From: Asterella californica
Taxonomy: Eukaryota; Streptophyta; Marchantiopsida; Marchantiales; Aytoniaceae
NCBI GenBank assembly: GCA_036924285.1
Contig: JAYKYS010000009.1
Coordinates: 17,732,001 to 17,796,000, forward strand
DNA: 64,000 nt
Direction of reading: 5' to 3'
Shown here: positions 47,301 to 57,343 of the stretch, piece by piece
Layout: the number at the start of each line of letters is the position of its first letter
Position numbering within the stretch: the stretch's first letter is position 1
Notes under the pieces: generated by a model
What the model was told of the DNA's origin: nothing
What the model saw: only the letters and a program-made list of their open reading frames with translations
The model's database searches: none
Translations under genes and position numbers: made by a program

Positions 47301-47966
47301 TTGAGTGAACTCGTGTCCTATCTGTCTAGGATCTCTCAGTACAGGTTCAGTGGCCGCTAACTCCATCTGCTGCTGTGAATCAACAGGTAACTGGGTCGCC
47401 ACTGGTTTCACCTTCTTCGCTACAGTTTTGTATTTGGTGTGAACCTCTGCTTCTTCATGAGAGCCACACCAGCAGATTGCATCCTTCCATCCACTCTCCA
47501 GTCTCGGATGAGGACGGGATTGCAAGCACGAGGCAATCTCCTCATAGACCTTACGAGAGTGGATAGGGATCACCACCCTTCCTCCCATCTGTTCCATCAA
47601 CCTATCTACATCATCCAGCCAACGAACAAAAGACTGTACACCTACAAACTCCTCGTAAACACCAGAAATCATCTCATCTTCACGCAGAACTCCTGTACAG
47701 CGCAGATTTTCTGCATACTTCTCCATCAGCTTTCTACTCTTCTCAGTCAGATCATCTACTCGCGTGAACTCACTCCAATCATTAGAACTGAAAGTCATCA
47801 AACCTGATTTCCAACTATGTACAGTGTAGCTTTTCTCAGAATCTTGAGCAACCTCTTCGTCAGCCTCCTGTGATCCCACAGGCTGCTCAAGCGGGATCAT
47901 AGTAGTAGCAGATCCATCACTCTTGGTATCCCGTCCTACAAGAGTGGTTTCAGAAAACCCTTGCTC
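44301..47966 (-). pseudogene. Pol of element 2 (RT, RNase H, complete integrase)
   Basis: The frame is open from 47966 (-1 relative to gag-protease); the first ATG is at 47900. It has the same domain order as element 1: N-terminal CWC domain, RT with FLDDIPMKG, RNase H (LTVDTSPKAIGWAVG, VETDCLPLLG), integrase finger (HDTLWAGH..CLHC) and the core. The core triad is visible: Asp in WVLDLVMMP, Asp in LRADRGEL, Glu in GKSERGHPS. A C-terminal domain with RRWFGPYVVLDVYENATYSL and an acidic tail follows; the stop is at 44301. Two Trp codons became TGA (45561-45563 and near 45447). It would act as reverse transcriptase and integrase if intact. Confidence 0.92.
47918..47960 (-). promoter_or_regulatory. 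Programmed -1 ribosomal frameshift signal
   Basis: In the gag-protease frame the minus strand reads G GGT TTT (47960-47954), a canonical X XXY YYZ slippery heptamer. Seven bases on starts a hairpin with arms cactctt (47946-47940) and aagagtg (47924-47918), a perfect 7-bp stem extendable past a bulge. The gag frame stops within the hairpin, and pol is open in the -1 frame across the whole site. Position, frame, spacer and stem all fit the standard arrangement by which retroelements set the Gag to Gag-Pol ratio. Confidence 0.8.
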
Positions 47967-50494
47967 CTACAGATAGGAGAATCTCTCAAAGTCTGTCTAT
48001 TTCGTTCGTGGTTCGTACGAACGGTCAGAAACTGAACAGAACGCTTATCATCCGGACTACGGATCCTAGCATAGTGAGATCCATCATCCATCACCTTCGT
48101 CTCCATTCTAACTGCGGTGATATAAGGCTGACCAAGAATCACAGGATAAGAAGCAGAAGATTGCACAAAGAAGTGCTAATCTACCTCCACATCACCCAGC
48201 TTCACTCTCACGTTGGGACAAGCGCCGTATAACTCACCCTTCTGGTTGTTTGCAGCTCTTAGCACCCAACCATGGTTCAGTTCGATAGGCCACTGACCTC
48301 TCTCGTACACCTCCCGTGACATGATGTTGATCTCAGAACCGTGATCAACTAACGCAGCAACAGGTTCAAGACTTCCAAGGCGAACTCGTGTAGCAGTCGT
48401 AGCACGAGCCCAGTGCCTTTTTCTGAAGTCACTATCAGTAGCTGGACTCTCGTCGCCAACTTCTTCATCATCAAACTCAGCAGTGTTGGTACCAGCAACC
48501 AACGCTTCTTGCTGATACTCTGTATCATCAGCCTCCTGAAAATGCACCTTTCCGAACTCCGCATCATTCACAGAAGCTCCTACCACATCAATCATCTGAC
48601 TTTCTACTTGCTCGGACATCACCTGTCTCTTTCGCTTGATGATGTCGATGATCAGTTCGTGAAACTCTCTCTTCGCAATACCAAGAACCTCCCGAAGAGA
48701 AAACTCGATTCGCGCGTCAAGTATTCTCTGCTCCAAGATGCTCTTGAGATCCGTAGAAGTCTCGATATCTGCTGCCAACTTGTAAGCCGGTCCTTTCCCC
48801 TTCTCTTGGGCAGTGAACCGTCTACCAGCAGTCGTTGGCTCCTGCTGGGATCTCTGCACGTCCTCCATTGGACCTGGTGCAGGTGGAGGAGCTGCAGAAG
48901 TAGAAGGGATGTCTTCAGGAGGAGCCGCTCGTCTCCTCGTGATCCTCCGTCTATCCCCAGTCTCCTCTGGAACTCCAGTATCAAGCTCAGAGGCTTCTCG
49001 CCGCCTCTTCTCCTCTACAGAAGCATCCTGCCAGTGAACGTGTCTATCCACGTCCAAGAATGCTTTGATAGACGCAGCATCAACATGATCTCTCCACCCT
49101 GTGACCCTACGGATAGTTTCTGCTCCTCTCTTCAGTACTTCAGAAGGAACTTGAACAGGTTTCTTCTCAGTAGTTCTATTTAGCAACGTAGGACTAGAAG
49201 AAACTTCAATATGACCGGCATATACATCAGGATTTACCGGTGGTGCCATCAATGCGTGTACAGTTGCAGCAGTTGTAATCTGAGGTAGACTCCTCATGCC
49301 TCCTCGTCCAAACTGCGTGCTTAGCGGCTCTCCAGTAGAAGAAAGGTGCAGCCTACCATTCTGGTAGCGAACTACACCATCTCGCAGAGCAGCCGTGAGC
49401 TCTTGACAGTCCCCTCGAAAATGATCTTGACTGTCACACCAGATACATCTACGAATAGGTGCACCTCCTGGACGTGCAGCAGCAGGCGCCGGTGGCTGCT
49501 CTCTTTGCAGGCCAGCTAACTCCACCTTCAGTTCTCTCATCTGCCGAATGAGATCTTCGATCTGATTCTGCTGTCCATGGTTCTCTGCAGGTCTCTGAAC
49601 CGGTGCCCTTTGTGCAGGAACTGGCACCACTGGTATCAAAGGTACTGCAGCCGGTACAGCAGGTCTAGGAGCCGGAGCAAGAGCCGGAGGTTGCTGTACT
49701 TGAGGAGCAGTGCGAGGTTGAGCGGTTATTTCTGCAAGCGGGCGTCCTCCCACAGCCACTCTTCCTCTCCTCTGCCTCGTTAGTACGGCAACAGCATCCT
49801 CGACTCTTCCCCAATCAGTAGTAACTCTTCCTTCAGCCGATCGGTCAGCCAACATAAAGCATAACCGATCTGCCGTAGCATCATCGGTAGCTTGCAGAAA
49901 AAGTTCAGTTCTCCTAGCGTCTAGAGTTATGCGCTCTAGAGTTGAGAGTTGTCAGTATCTCCGATCAAACTCTCTCAACATCTCATTCAGACTCATCATA
50001 CGACCAGGTTGCTGCTCAACCCAATCTAAGAACGTTCTTCTAGTGACTCTCTCTGAATCTTCTTCAAGAAACTCCTCTCGAAGAGATCGCTCAAAACTCA
50101 TCCACACACCTAGATTTCTTCTCTGTACATCCCTAACTTGGTCCCGCAACTCAGGGATTACAGCTAACTCAAAACTGGTTATCATCTCTATATCTGTAAC
50201 TCTAACCAGTTCCATCTCTCCTCTGTATTCACGCAGATACCTAGAAATATCTCTACCATCAAATCTGCCACATCTATTCACTATCGCTTGTAAAGCTTTT
50301 GTGGATTTTAACTCACCCCCACCAACGATCGGATGCTGTTGGACCAGGGCCGCAAGCGTCCTCAGAATCTCAGTTGTGTCGAGACCAGATGCAGATGTCG
50401 CAGCAGTCGCAGGTGCAACAGCAGGTGCTGCAGCAAACGTAGATGCAGCAGCCGTAGAGGTAGCACCAGCAGCGCTTCCGCTCTTCCGATCCAT
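47936..50494 (-). pseudogene. Gag-protease of element 2, two nonsense codons
   Basis: The start is MDRKSGSAAGATST (ATG at 50494). Capsid-like region, Pro-rich linker, CCHC knuckle (CIWCDSQDHFRGDC), acidic region and DHG protease (VAALVDHGSEINIMS) run in a single frame to KPLL-stop at 47936. Element 2 is in frame where element 1 has lost two bases. Two stops interrupt it: TGA near 49949 (CGA in elements 1 and 3) and TAG at 48173-48175 (CAG in element 1), giving the blocks 50494-49952, 49855-48176 and 48166-47936. Confidence 0.9.
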
Positions 50495-50545
50495 CTTCTT
50501 CTTCGTGGAACTCAACTTCACAGTCAATCACCCCAAGAAGCCTCT

Positions 50546-50561
50546 CAGTGGAAGCACCAGA
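50546..50561 (-). promoter_or_regulatory. Primer-binding site of element 2
   Basis: The complement of cagtggaagcaccaga reads tctggtgcttccactg. Five extra bases (tacaa) separate it from the LTR end, unlike elements 1 and 3. Confidence 0.75.
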
Positions 50562-50566
50562 TTGTA

Positions 50567-52331
50567 TGTCGAGGCGAGAGTTTCCTGGGAAGGGCGAACC
50601 TTCTAGCTGTGATACGATCGTGAAGAAGAGGGCGAAAACCTCACAAGGAATACGGATCGCAAGAATTCACACCACCACGTTCTCGATCTGGCCAAGATAA
50701 AACACACGGCGTGCAAATAGATCTTCAACTCCAGATCATGCAGATTGCAAAGCTCACGCTCAGTAACTTAGAATATCAGAAAACTGCTCCTGTGAAGCAC
50801 CAGCGCGTTCACCTAGAAGCTTCCCGTTTTCTCTTCAGAAAAGTATGCGTACAAGTTGTAGGTCTCCTATCTACTCGATTCTGATCTCTTCTCTTAGTCC
50901 CTCGATATCAAAACTTTGATCAGACAGAAGTTCTCTTCAGACGTAACCTCTGTGTAAAAATCTTCTAGCTCTTCAGCTCTACTGTTTCTCTCTACTCGAT
51001 AGCTTCCGCACGGTAAATTCTACACTGCTCGATGATCGACAGTCTCCGATAATGCCATAATTTGCGACAATGCCTGAGAATTCTCTCTCTCCGCAGTACA
51101 CCCCTCTGGGTTTTCCTCCACCCTACGTAACCTTCAGTGTCACCTGGCAGGGGTAAAAGACGCCCTAAACAGATGGCAGCAGAAAAAACAAATCACTGAT
51201 AATAAATCTACACGTAAGAAGACTATTTCACTAAGCTTCGCAGATTCATCTGTACGGACGGCCACCGTTTCGGCCGTACAGTCAGCATCTACCACGTGCA
51301 TCCGAAGTAACTCCACCACGGCTACCTCTGGCCACCGGAATCACCTCGTTCTGACACGTGGATCTCGAGTTATCACCATTGTCGTCTCCCGGCCCCCTTA
51401 AACTTCGAAGTGCCGTAAGTATGGTCTCAGATATCAGTTTCACTTGATTTTTCGACCCAAGTGAATAGTATTTTGAACCCTACATTTTTCTACAAAAGAA
51501 TTGGTACCGACTTGGAGTATCTTTGATGCCATCTCGCTACCCCAGGACTTAGAGGGCCGCAACCGAATTCGTACTAATTACCCCGCCAACCCGAAGGTGA
51601 GAGGTCCATTTCGAAACCCGGTGGTAATCTCCCTCTAGCATCCACCTAGTAATCTCCCTCTAGCATCCACACTAGGTGACTGCACTAGTGCAGGGGTAGA
51701 CGGAGGCGTCTCGCATTCACGGTACGTTTAAGGGACATCTAGTGTCCCGCCCCTAGGCAACTTGGTGCCCCTCATATTCCCCCGAAGGGGCCAGCCTACT
51801 CCAAGCCGGTTGTGAGTCTGAAGGGATTTGATCTGGAGACCTCCTCCCTACAAGTTTCTCAGCTACACCACGGAAGCTGATCTCACAACTGGTTTTGAAG
51901 GCCAGTTTCTAAGCTAATATGCTAGAAAGCTGCGGTATTTCGTCTTTCCTTTGTTAACACGAAGTGCCATAACTTTGTCTAGACATGCTCTTTTTGTACA
52001 TTTCGAATTTTAAACAAATACTACATACTAAAATCTACATGAGAAAAATCTAAAAAGTATTTTTCGAACTCACTCTGATTTATGGTAAATTTCCCGGTAT
52101 CAGAAATCTTGTAGAAGAACTCCAAGTAACTTTTCGCCTGCAACTCCGTTTGCAACTTTTGAACATACCACGGTGATCAGCGCGACGAGACCTATGCCGT
52201 GGTGTTTTCAGATTTTCAAATGCACACTTCCTCCAGAATCGACTTCTCTGAGGTCTTAGCTTCACTCAGAGAGACTAACTTCTAACTGAGATGTGAATTA
52301 TTCACTATGTGGAATAATTCACATCACGACA
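50567..52331 (-). repeat. 5' LTR of element 2
   Basis: 1765 bp. It is longer than its partner because it holds about 130 bases at 51424-51553 (flanked by gg/agagg microhomology) and a 26-bp tandem duplication (tagtaatctccctctagcat..., 51622-51672). It carries the same A-box (51860-51870) and B-box (51825-51833) as the 3' LTR. Confidence 0.95.
51812..51892 (-). other. tRNA-like Pol III promoter inside element 2's 5' LTR
   Basis: A second copy of the A-box/B-box pair (A-box 51860-51870, B-box 51825-51833), with one base different from the 3' copy just outside the B-box. Being in both LTRs, it was already part of the LTR when the element inserted. Confidence 0.65.
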
Positions 52332-52335
52332 ACGT

Positions 52336-53239
52336 GGAGGGGCGAGCACTACGAACGAAGACTACAGAGAACATATGTAGATTCGTGCTGGAAGATATTA
52401 TCTGTCGTTATGGATATGTTGGAAGATTACGAGCAGATAGGGGCGAGCTGAGAGGTGCCGAAGAGAAGGAGTTCTTTGCTCGTTCTGGAGTAAAGCTTCG
52501 ACTTACTACTGCCATGAATCCAGAAGGGATTGGTAAGAGTGAACGAGGACACCCTTCTATTGTTCACGCTTTGGTAAAAGCATGTGATGGTAGGCTTAGA
52601 GAATGACCGAGACTACTTCTATTTGCTTTATGGGCTGATAGAACTACACACTGTACCACGACTGGCTATATGCTAGTTGAGCTTATGTTGGGACAGAAAC
52701 TGATCATGCCTGCTGAGGAGGACTTTCCTACGTGGGCTACGCTACCATGGGAAGATGATATAGATCATACTTCACTCCTTGCTTTACGAACTAGGCAGTT
52801 GGAGCGAAGAGAGGAGGATCTTGCTGAGGCGCAAGAGAAGCTGAAGGTGGCTCGAGTCAGAAACAAAGAGCGTTTCGACAAGACTCACCGACTACGACCG
52901 AAGTCAATACGTGTTGGTGATTGGGTTCTGGTGTATGATAGCACGCTGGAGAACCAGCATTCTACACTTCGTAAGTTCTCGCGAAGATGGTTCGGGCCTT
53001 ATGTTGTGTTAGATGTGTATGAGAATGCCACTTAGCTTACGAGAGCTAGATGGTACTCCTTTGAAACTATTTGTGGCCGGCAAACGAGTGAAGTTGTCCA
53101 AACAACGTGGAGGATCAGTAGATTTGTTCAATTTTCTGGAGTCTGAGCAGAGGATGCCAAGAGATGAAGACGCCCCAGCAACTGAAGAGGCTAAGGCGGA
53201 AGAGAGTGACAATGAAGAAGAACAAACAGAAGACTGAAG
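52336..53239 (+). pseudogene. Integrase, second half, of element 1
   Basis: It resumes the frame broken at 42645 with VEGRALRTKTTENICR, the second catalytic Asp (LRADRGEL) and the Glu (GKSERGHPS). A stop (TGA for Trp, 52604-52606) and a 2-bp loss near 53034 interrupt it before the C-terminal domain and the acidic tail ending EEEQTED at 53237. The tail has no chromodomain signature. Confidence 0.9.
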
Positions 53240-53267
53240 AGGTTGGCACATGCCGGAGGATGTGCAG

Positions 53268-53283
53268 GTTTGGAGGGGGTGGA
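53268..53283 (+). promoter_or_regulatory. Polypurine tract of element 1
   Basis: ttggagggggtgga abuts the 3' LTR start. Confidence 0.85.
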
Positions 53284-54608
53284 TGTCGTGATGTGAATCA
53301 TTTTACATTGTAAATAATTCACCTCTCTGTTAAGCGTTAGTCTCTTTGAGTGAAGTTCGGACCTCAGAGAAGTCGACACTGGAGGATGTTATATATATTT
53401 TGAGTCTTAGTAGGTTGATTACCACGTAGATTGAGTTAAGCTCATGGGTTGTAATTACATGTCGTCCATGCATGCTTCCTAGCGAGGTTAAGTTATCTTT
53501 CGGGATTACGTGTCGCTTTACATGTCTTCGCATGTAATTTAGGGGTTACGCTGACACTTTAGGGGCTTGACGTGGTAGCCTATGTATGAAATTAAGTCAC
53601 CACGTGGTTTGGGACACAAATGGACAGGGGAGTGAAGCTATGAACTCCCATTGGTCCAATTTTGTCTTTGTGTACTGCTAAACTTAGTAGTAGAGGTCTT
53701 AAGAGGAGTTCGAGCATTTTGGTGAGGAGTCTTCAAAATCTGAGAGCACAGGGAGATAGGGTTCGTCGTGCCAAGCACTGTCAGCGAAATTTTTGATCGA
53801 TTTGGAGCAATAAAGAAGGAGTTATGGCTGATTGAAGTTTGATTTGTGCCAAAATTGCAGCACTTCTGTTGATTTTGGGGTTTTCAGTGTCAATCGCAGT
53901 AGATTTGAGAAAATTGCTTCAAACCTTCGTGGTCACGTTCACTGTCAGTAGGGCTACGACTGTCTCCAAATTTTCATGTCAATTGAGTCTGTGAGTAATT
54001 CAGGGCGACCGCTGAAGCAGAGGGGGTCCAAAAAGCTCTCAATCTAGAGCATCAACTTTAGAGAGCGAGATCTGGAGTTCTGTGCACAATCAGGAGGCCT
54101 TACTTCAAGGGAGTGTTCAGCAAGCTGTGTACTGCAAATCCTGTAAGAATCTTTGAAAGTGATCGAGCCTCTGTTCTAGGTCGGAATAGCTGTCTGGGTA
54201 CCAGAAATTGCCGTAATTTCTCTGCTCAAAACATTTCTGCCCATATCTCGACACTCTGATTTGATCTCAAGCTGAAACTTCGTGTGTATGGTCAGTACGG
54301 CCTCATTTACATGTAGGAGGAGTTCTGAAGTCTGAACCATCGTATGTTTTTGATTCTGGACTGTTAAAGTTCACTATCTGACCTTATTACTACTAGTCTG
54401 ATCTGATTTTCACTTCCTGAACATACTGGAGGGTCCATTCGACCTGAGTGAGTGTTTATACTGTTCCCTTTTTATCTGAAGCCTACCTGTGTATAGTAAG
54501 AAATCATAGCCTGAAGTCCAACGCTTCCCTGAGTAGACTAAACACAGCCTTCAAGATCTATCACAGCCAGAAGGTCTCGCCCTTCCCAAGAAAACTCTCA
54601 ACTCGACA
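53284..54608 (+). repeat. 3' LTR of element 1
   Basis: 1325 bp, colinear with 35968-37297 with scattered substitutions and small indels (for example a short deletion near 54169). It ends aactcgaca, followed by the duplicated gcgc. Confidence 0.95.
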
Positions 54609-54780
54609 GCGCTCTTCTTGATATTGATACTTGAGCCACTATACTGATTGTTACTTGATGGTTGTGCATTGACCGGCATAGATCTTGCAACTATTGGTTG
54701 ACTCGGTTGATCATAATAACTTACAAGTTCACGTTCTTCTTGGAAAAAGAGATTTGTCTAAGAGTCAAAAATGACTCTTG
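54609..54780 (-). pseudogene. N-terminal part of the Myb/SANT-like ORF, cut off by element 1
   Basis: On the minus strand one frame reads ARSMPVNAQPSSNNQYSGSS and INIKKS, low-complexity sequence rich in Ser, Asn and Gln. After removal of element 1 and one gcgc copy it leads into ALLETKCEQWFES at 35967. This supports insertion inside a coding exon or ORF. Confidence 0.5.
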
Positions 54781-55518
54781 CAAAGGGTCCATGATGCTTG
54801 AGAAAAGATGGACAAAAACAAACTATCTGATGTGAGTCCTCATTAATACAGAATATACATGAAAAAAATCGATCACTTTAAGTCTACCTCAAGTTCCTGT
54901 AGTACACAACAAGCTAATAATGCATTGTTGCTACAAGCCTCAAATACAAACTCCTAGATCATCTAATCTCACTATACCACGGACAATGAAACATTGGCAA
55001 TGAACTACAGAGTTCTCATCAGATCACATAACTCATGTACACTATAGTCTCTACTATAAACATACACGTATCACAAATAACTCTAAATACCTCCTTGAGT
55101 TAGTCTCACCATAGCAAGTAGAACCGCATGAAAAATTACCATTCACTGCTGCAAGGTAACTAGTGCAACAAGACAGAAAACACAAATTTCATATGTAAAC
55201 TACATAGAGAGAAAATGTAAGAGAAAGTGATTGTTAGTACAACCAAGATCATCAGAGAACAAGTTTGCGAGACGAGGACCAGAAGGCTGACAAGTAGAGT
55301 TTGTACTTTCTGTCCAAAAATTCACACAGAGTTACGCCTCCTATCACACATTCACAAAGAGAATTTGAAGCATCTGAACTAGAAGTCACAACAAGGAAAC
55401 TGCATAACTTGATACTATCAGAATGAATACAGATGATCCTAAACAGACAAGTAATCCTAAACAGAAACATATAACGAATAGAAGACAAATCACACTAAAG
55501 ACCCTTGTACATGCCCGT
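54781..55518. other. Flank, no recognisable gene
   Basis: Probably the rest of the Harbinger remnant and older intergenic sequence. No motif or terminal repeat was identified. Confidence 0.45.
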
Positions 55519-56900
55519 TGTCTTAGAGAGAGTTTTTCTTGGGGATGGTGGACCTCATGTCTGTGATTGATCGTGAGAATAACCAAAAGAAAAATAGACT
55601 ACTTCTAGTATTCAGAACTCAAATACAGTCGCTTGTAGCCACCAAGGTCAATCAGACATTCAAATATGTGCAAATAGACTTTTCAAGACATAGGGCATGA
55701 ATTTTACAGTCAATGTCCTCAATGATCACAATATTCTCTTCTCTTTAACTCTCTTGAATGTCCCTCGAACTCCAGTCGTACGTTGATTTATTTAGGAAAC
55801 AAGCCCCTTGTTAAGCAGCCTCTTGGCTAAGTTGGGCCTTTCTGTCCTTATACGTCCCTTTAGTTATCAAGCAACTCCTTGCTAAGCTGACCTCATGCTT
55901 AATAAAAATTTCTCAACCCTCGATATCATCTTGATGTAACACGGATTATGAACTAACCCATGATTTTAAGATCAAAACCACAATTACAAGACCACCTCAC
56001 ATGACTTACAACCCTCTCATAGCTGAATCAAGTATCTTTCAACTCATAATCTTGATTGCATGCAAAGACTTATGCCAAGAAGCTCACGTGTAAAGAGGAT
56101 ATCAGTCCTCCGCCCTTAGATGTGCACGACGTAACCACACACTCAACATAGACTTCCATCCGAGAGGTCAACATGCTCCCATAGCTGAAAAGTATCTCTT
56201 AGCTCATAATCTCGGTTGCATGCGGAAGCTTAGGCCAAGAAGCCCACATTTAAGGAGGATATCATATCGTCGCCTCTAGATGTAAAAGATGTAGCCACAC
56301 ATCCAATATAGACTCTCATTGGAGAGGCTAACATGTTGAGATAAGAACCAAGAGCCAAGAGGATTTGATCCAATGATCTCTTATTTCTAGGTGAGCGTCC
56401 CTTCACTCATGTGGCTCATGCTTCTGTTTAATAATGTAAATAAACATGTACATAAGCTTATAGAACTTGCTTTTTTTTCCTTTGTTGGTTTTTCGGGTGT
56501 TACTTCCACTGTACATCTCCGTTCCTAGTAACAAAAGAACCAAAACTATGCTACTCAAACAAATCTACACGATGGTGTAATCATTTAATGAATTTGAGTC
56601 ACCAGTGAAAAATAACAGAGTTTTCTTTTTTAACTTTTTTAAACTAGAAATGACGCAAACATCTACGTGTAACCTTGTTCCGCATAAGTAAAAACACATG
56701 CCTGCTCTATACAAAAAGAGCTTTGACCTCGTACCTTCTTCAGAATATAAGCTAAGGAGAAGCTTGTCTACCTTAGTCCTAGCTTAACACCAACCTAGCT
56801 TAACAAACTCCAAGGCAGCTTCCTTTACAACTATGTACGCAGTGAAAAAAAACCTTTTAGTTACCATCTTTCACTGTATAGACTATCTTGCAACACGACA
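55519..56900 (-). repeat. Old LTR of the TGTCG...CGACA lineage (copy 2)
   Basis: About 1.38 kb, colinear with 1363-2621. Its right end is aacacgaca followed by the polypurine complement ttcaccccctccaaac; its left end is tgtcttagagagagttttt, preceded by ccgt. It is therefore the 3' LTR of a decayed minus-strand element whose integrase tail follows on the right. Confidence 0.75.
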
Positions 56901-57335
56901 TTCACCCCCTCCAAACATGCACATCCTCTGGTATGTGCCAACTTGTCATTATATATAAGTTATATTTGTTCTCCTCGACTATCCCAAAAAAATCCTCATC
57001 CGCACTTGTGATATGTTCTAACCTTAAAAACTCATTCAGCTCCACTGTTTCTCCTCTCTTTTTGAACAACTTGACTCGTTTTTCAACAATAGGAAGTCTC
57101 AAAGGTGTACCGTATAGCCCTTGCAAAGAATAAGTAGGATTCTGATGCACATCTGAGAGAATGTATAGACCAAACCATCTCCTGGAAAACTTTTAAACTT
57201 TAGAGTGTTGGTAGTCCCAACCTTGTATTGGTTTCAGTTGAAGCATATGGGTCTTGTCAAACCTCTCTTTATTCTCAAGTCGAGCTGCTTTCAACTTCTG
57301 TTGTGCTTTTGCAAGATCTTCTTCTCTCAGTTATG
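56901..57335 (-). pseudogene. Polypurine tract and integrase C-terminal fragment
   Basis: The minus strand carries the tract (gtttggagggggtgaa), an acidic tail and the KRVK and RRWFG-type blocks, matching 44255-44735 of element 2 in order, with many changes. It stops at about 57335, where the next LTR begins, so this old element was interrupted or truncated there. Confidence 0.75.
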
Positions 57336-57343
57336 TATCGGAT

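Larger units (their letters stand above)
42646..52331 (-). mobile_element. Gypsy element 2, complete, nested in element 1
   Basis: Flanked by acgt (42642-42645 and 52332-52335) in the integrase of element 1; element 2's own integrase (near 45205) shows what the uninterrupted site looks like (aactacgtggaggg). LTRs are 1609 bp (42646-44254) and 1765 bp (50567-52331); outside two indels I count only about nine or ten differences, so insertion was recent. Coding region is nearly identical to element 1, yet the LTR centres differ. Four premature stops were found (gag, protease, two in pol), all C-to-T or G-to-A. A relative could supply proteins in trans; this copy alone is unlikely to. Confidence 0.95.
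35968..54608 (+). mobile_element. Gypsy element 1, full length, split by element 2
   Basis: Two 1.33-kb LTRs (35968-37297 and 53284-54608) flank gag, protease and pol, with gcgc on both sides (35964-35967 and 54609-54612). Order: primer-binding site, gag with CCHC, protease, overlap, pol (RT, RNase H, integrase). Element 2 sits inside the integrase (42646-52331). The two LTRs differ at about 12 positions in their first 300 bases, counted by eye, so this is the older insertion, consistent with the nesting. Damage: a 2-bp deletion near 39464, a TGG-to-TGA stop at 52604, a 2-bp deletion near 53034. No chromodomain was seen after the integrase. Confidence 0.93.

Noticed and set aside
48413..49183. 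256-codon plus-strand open frame
   Set aside because: It is antisense to gag of element 2, and the mirror frame appears opposite gag of element 1 (38672-39346). Both follow from the gag codon pattern.
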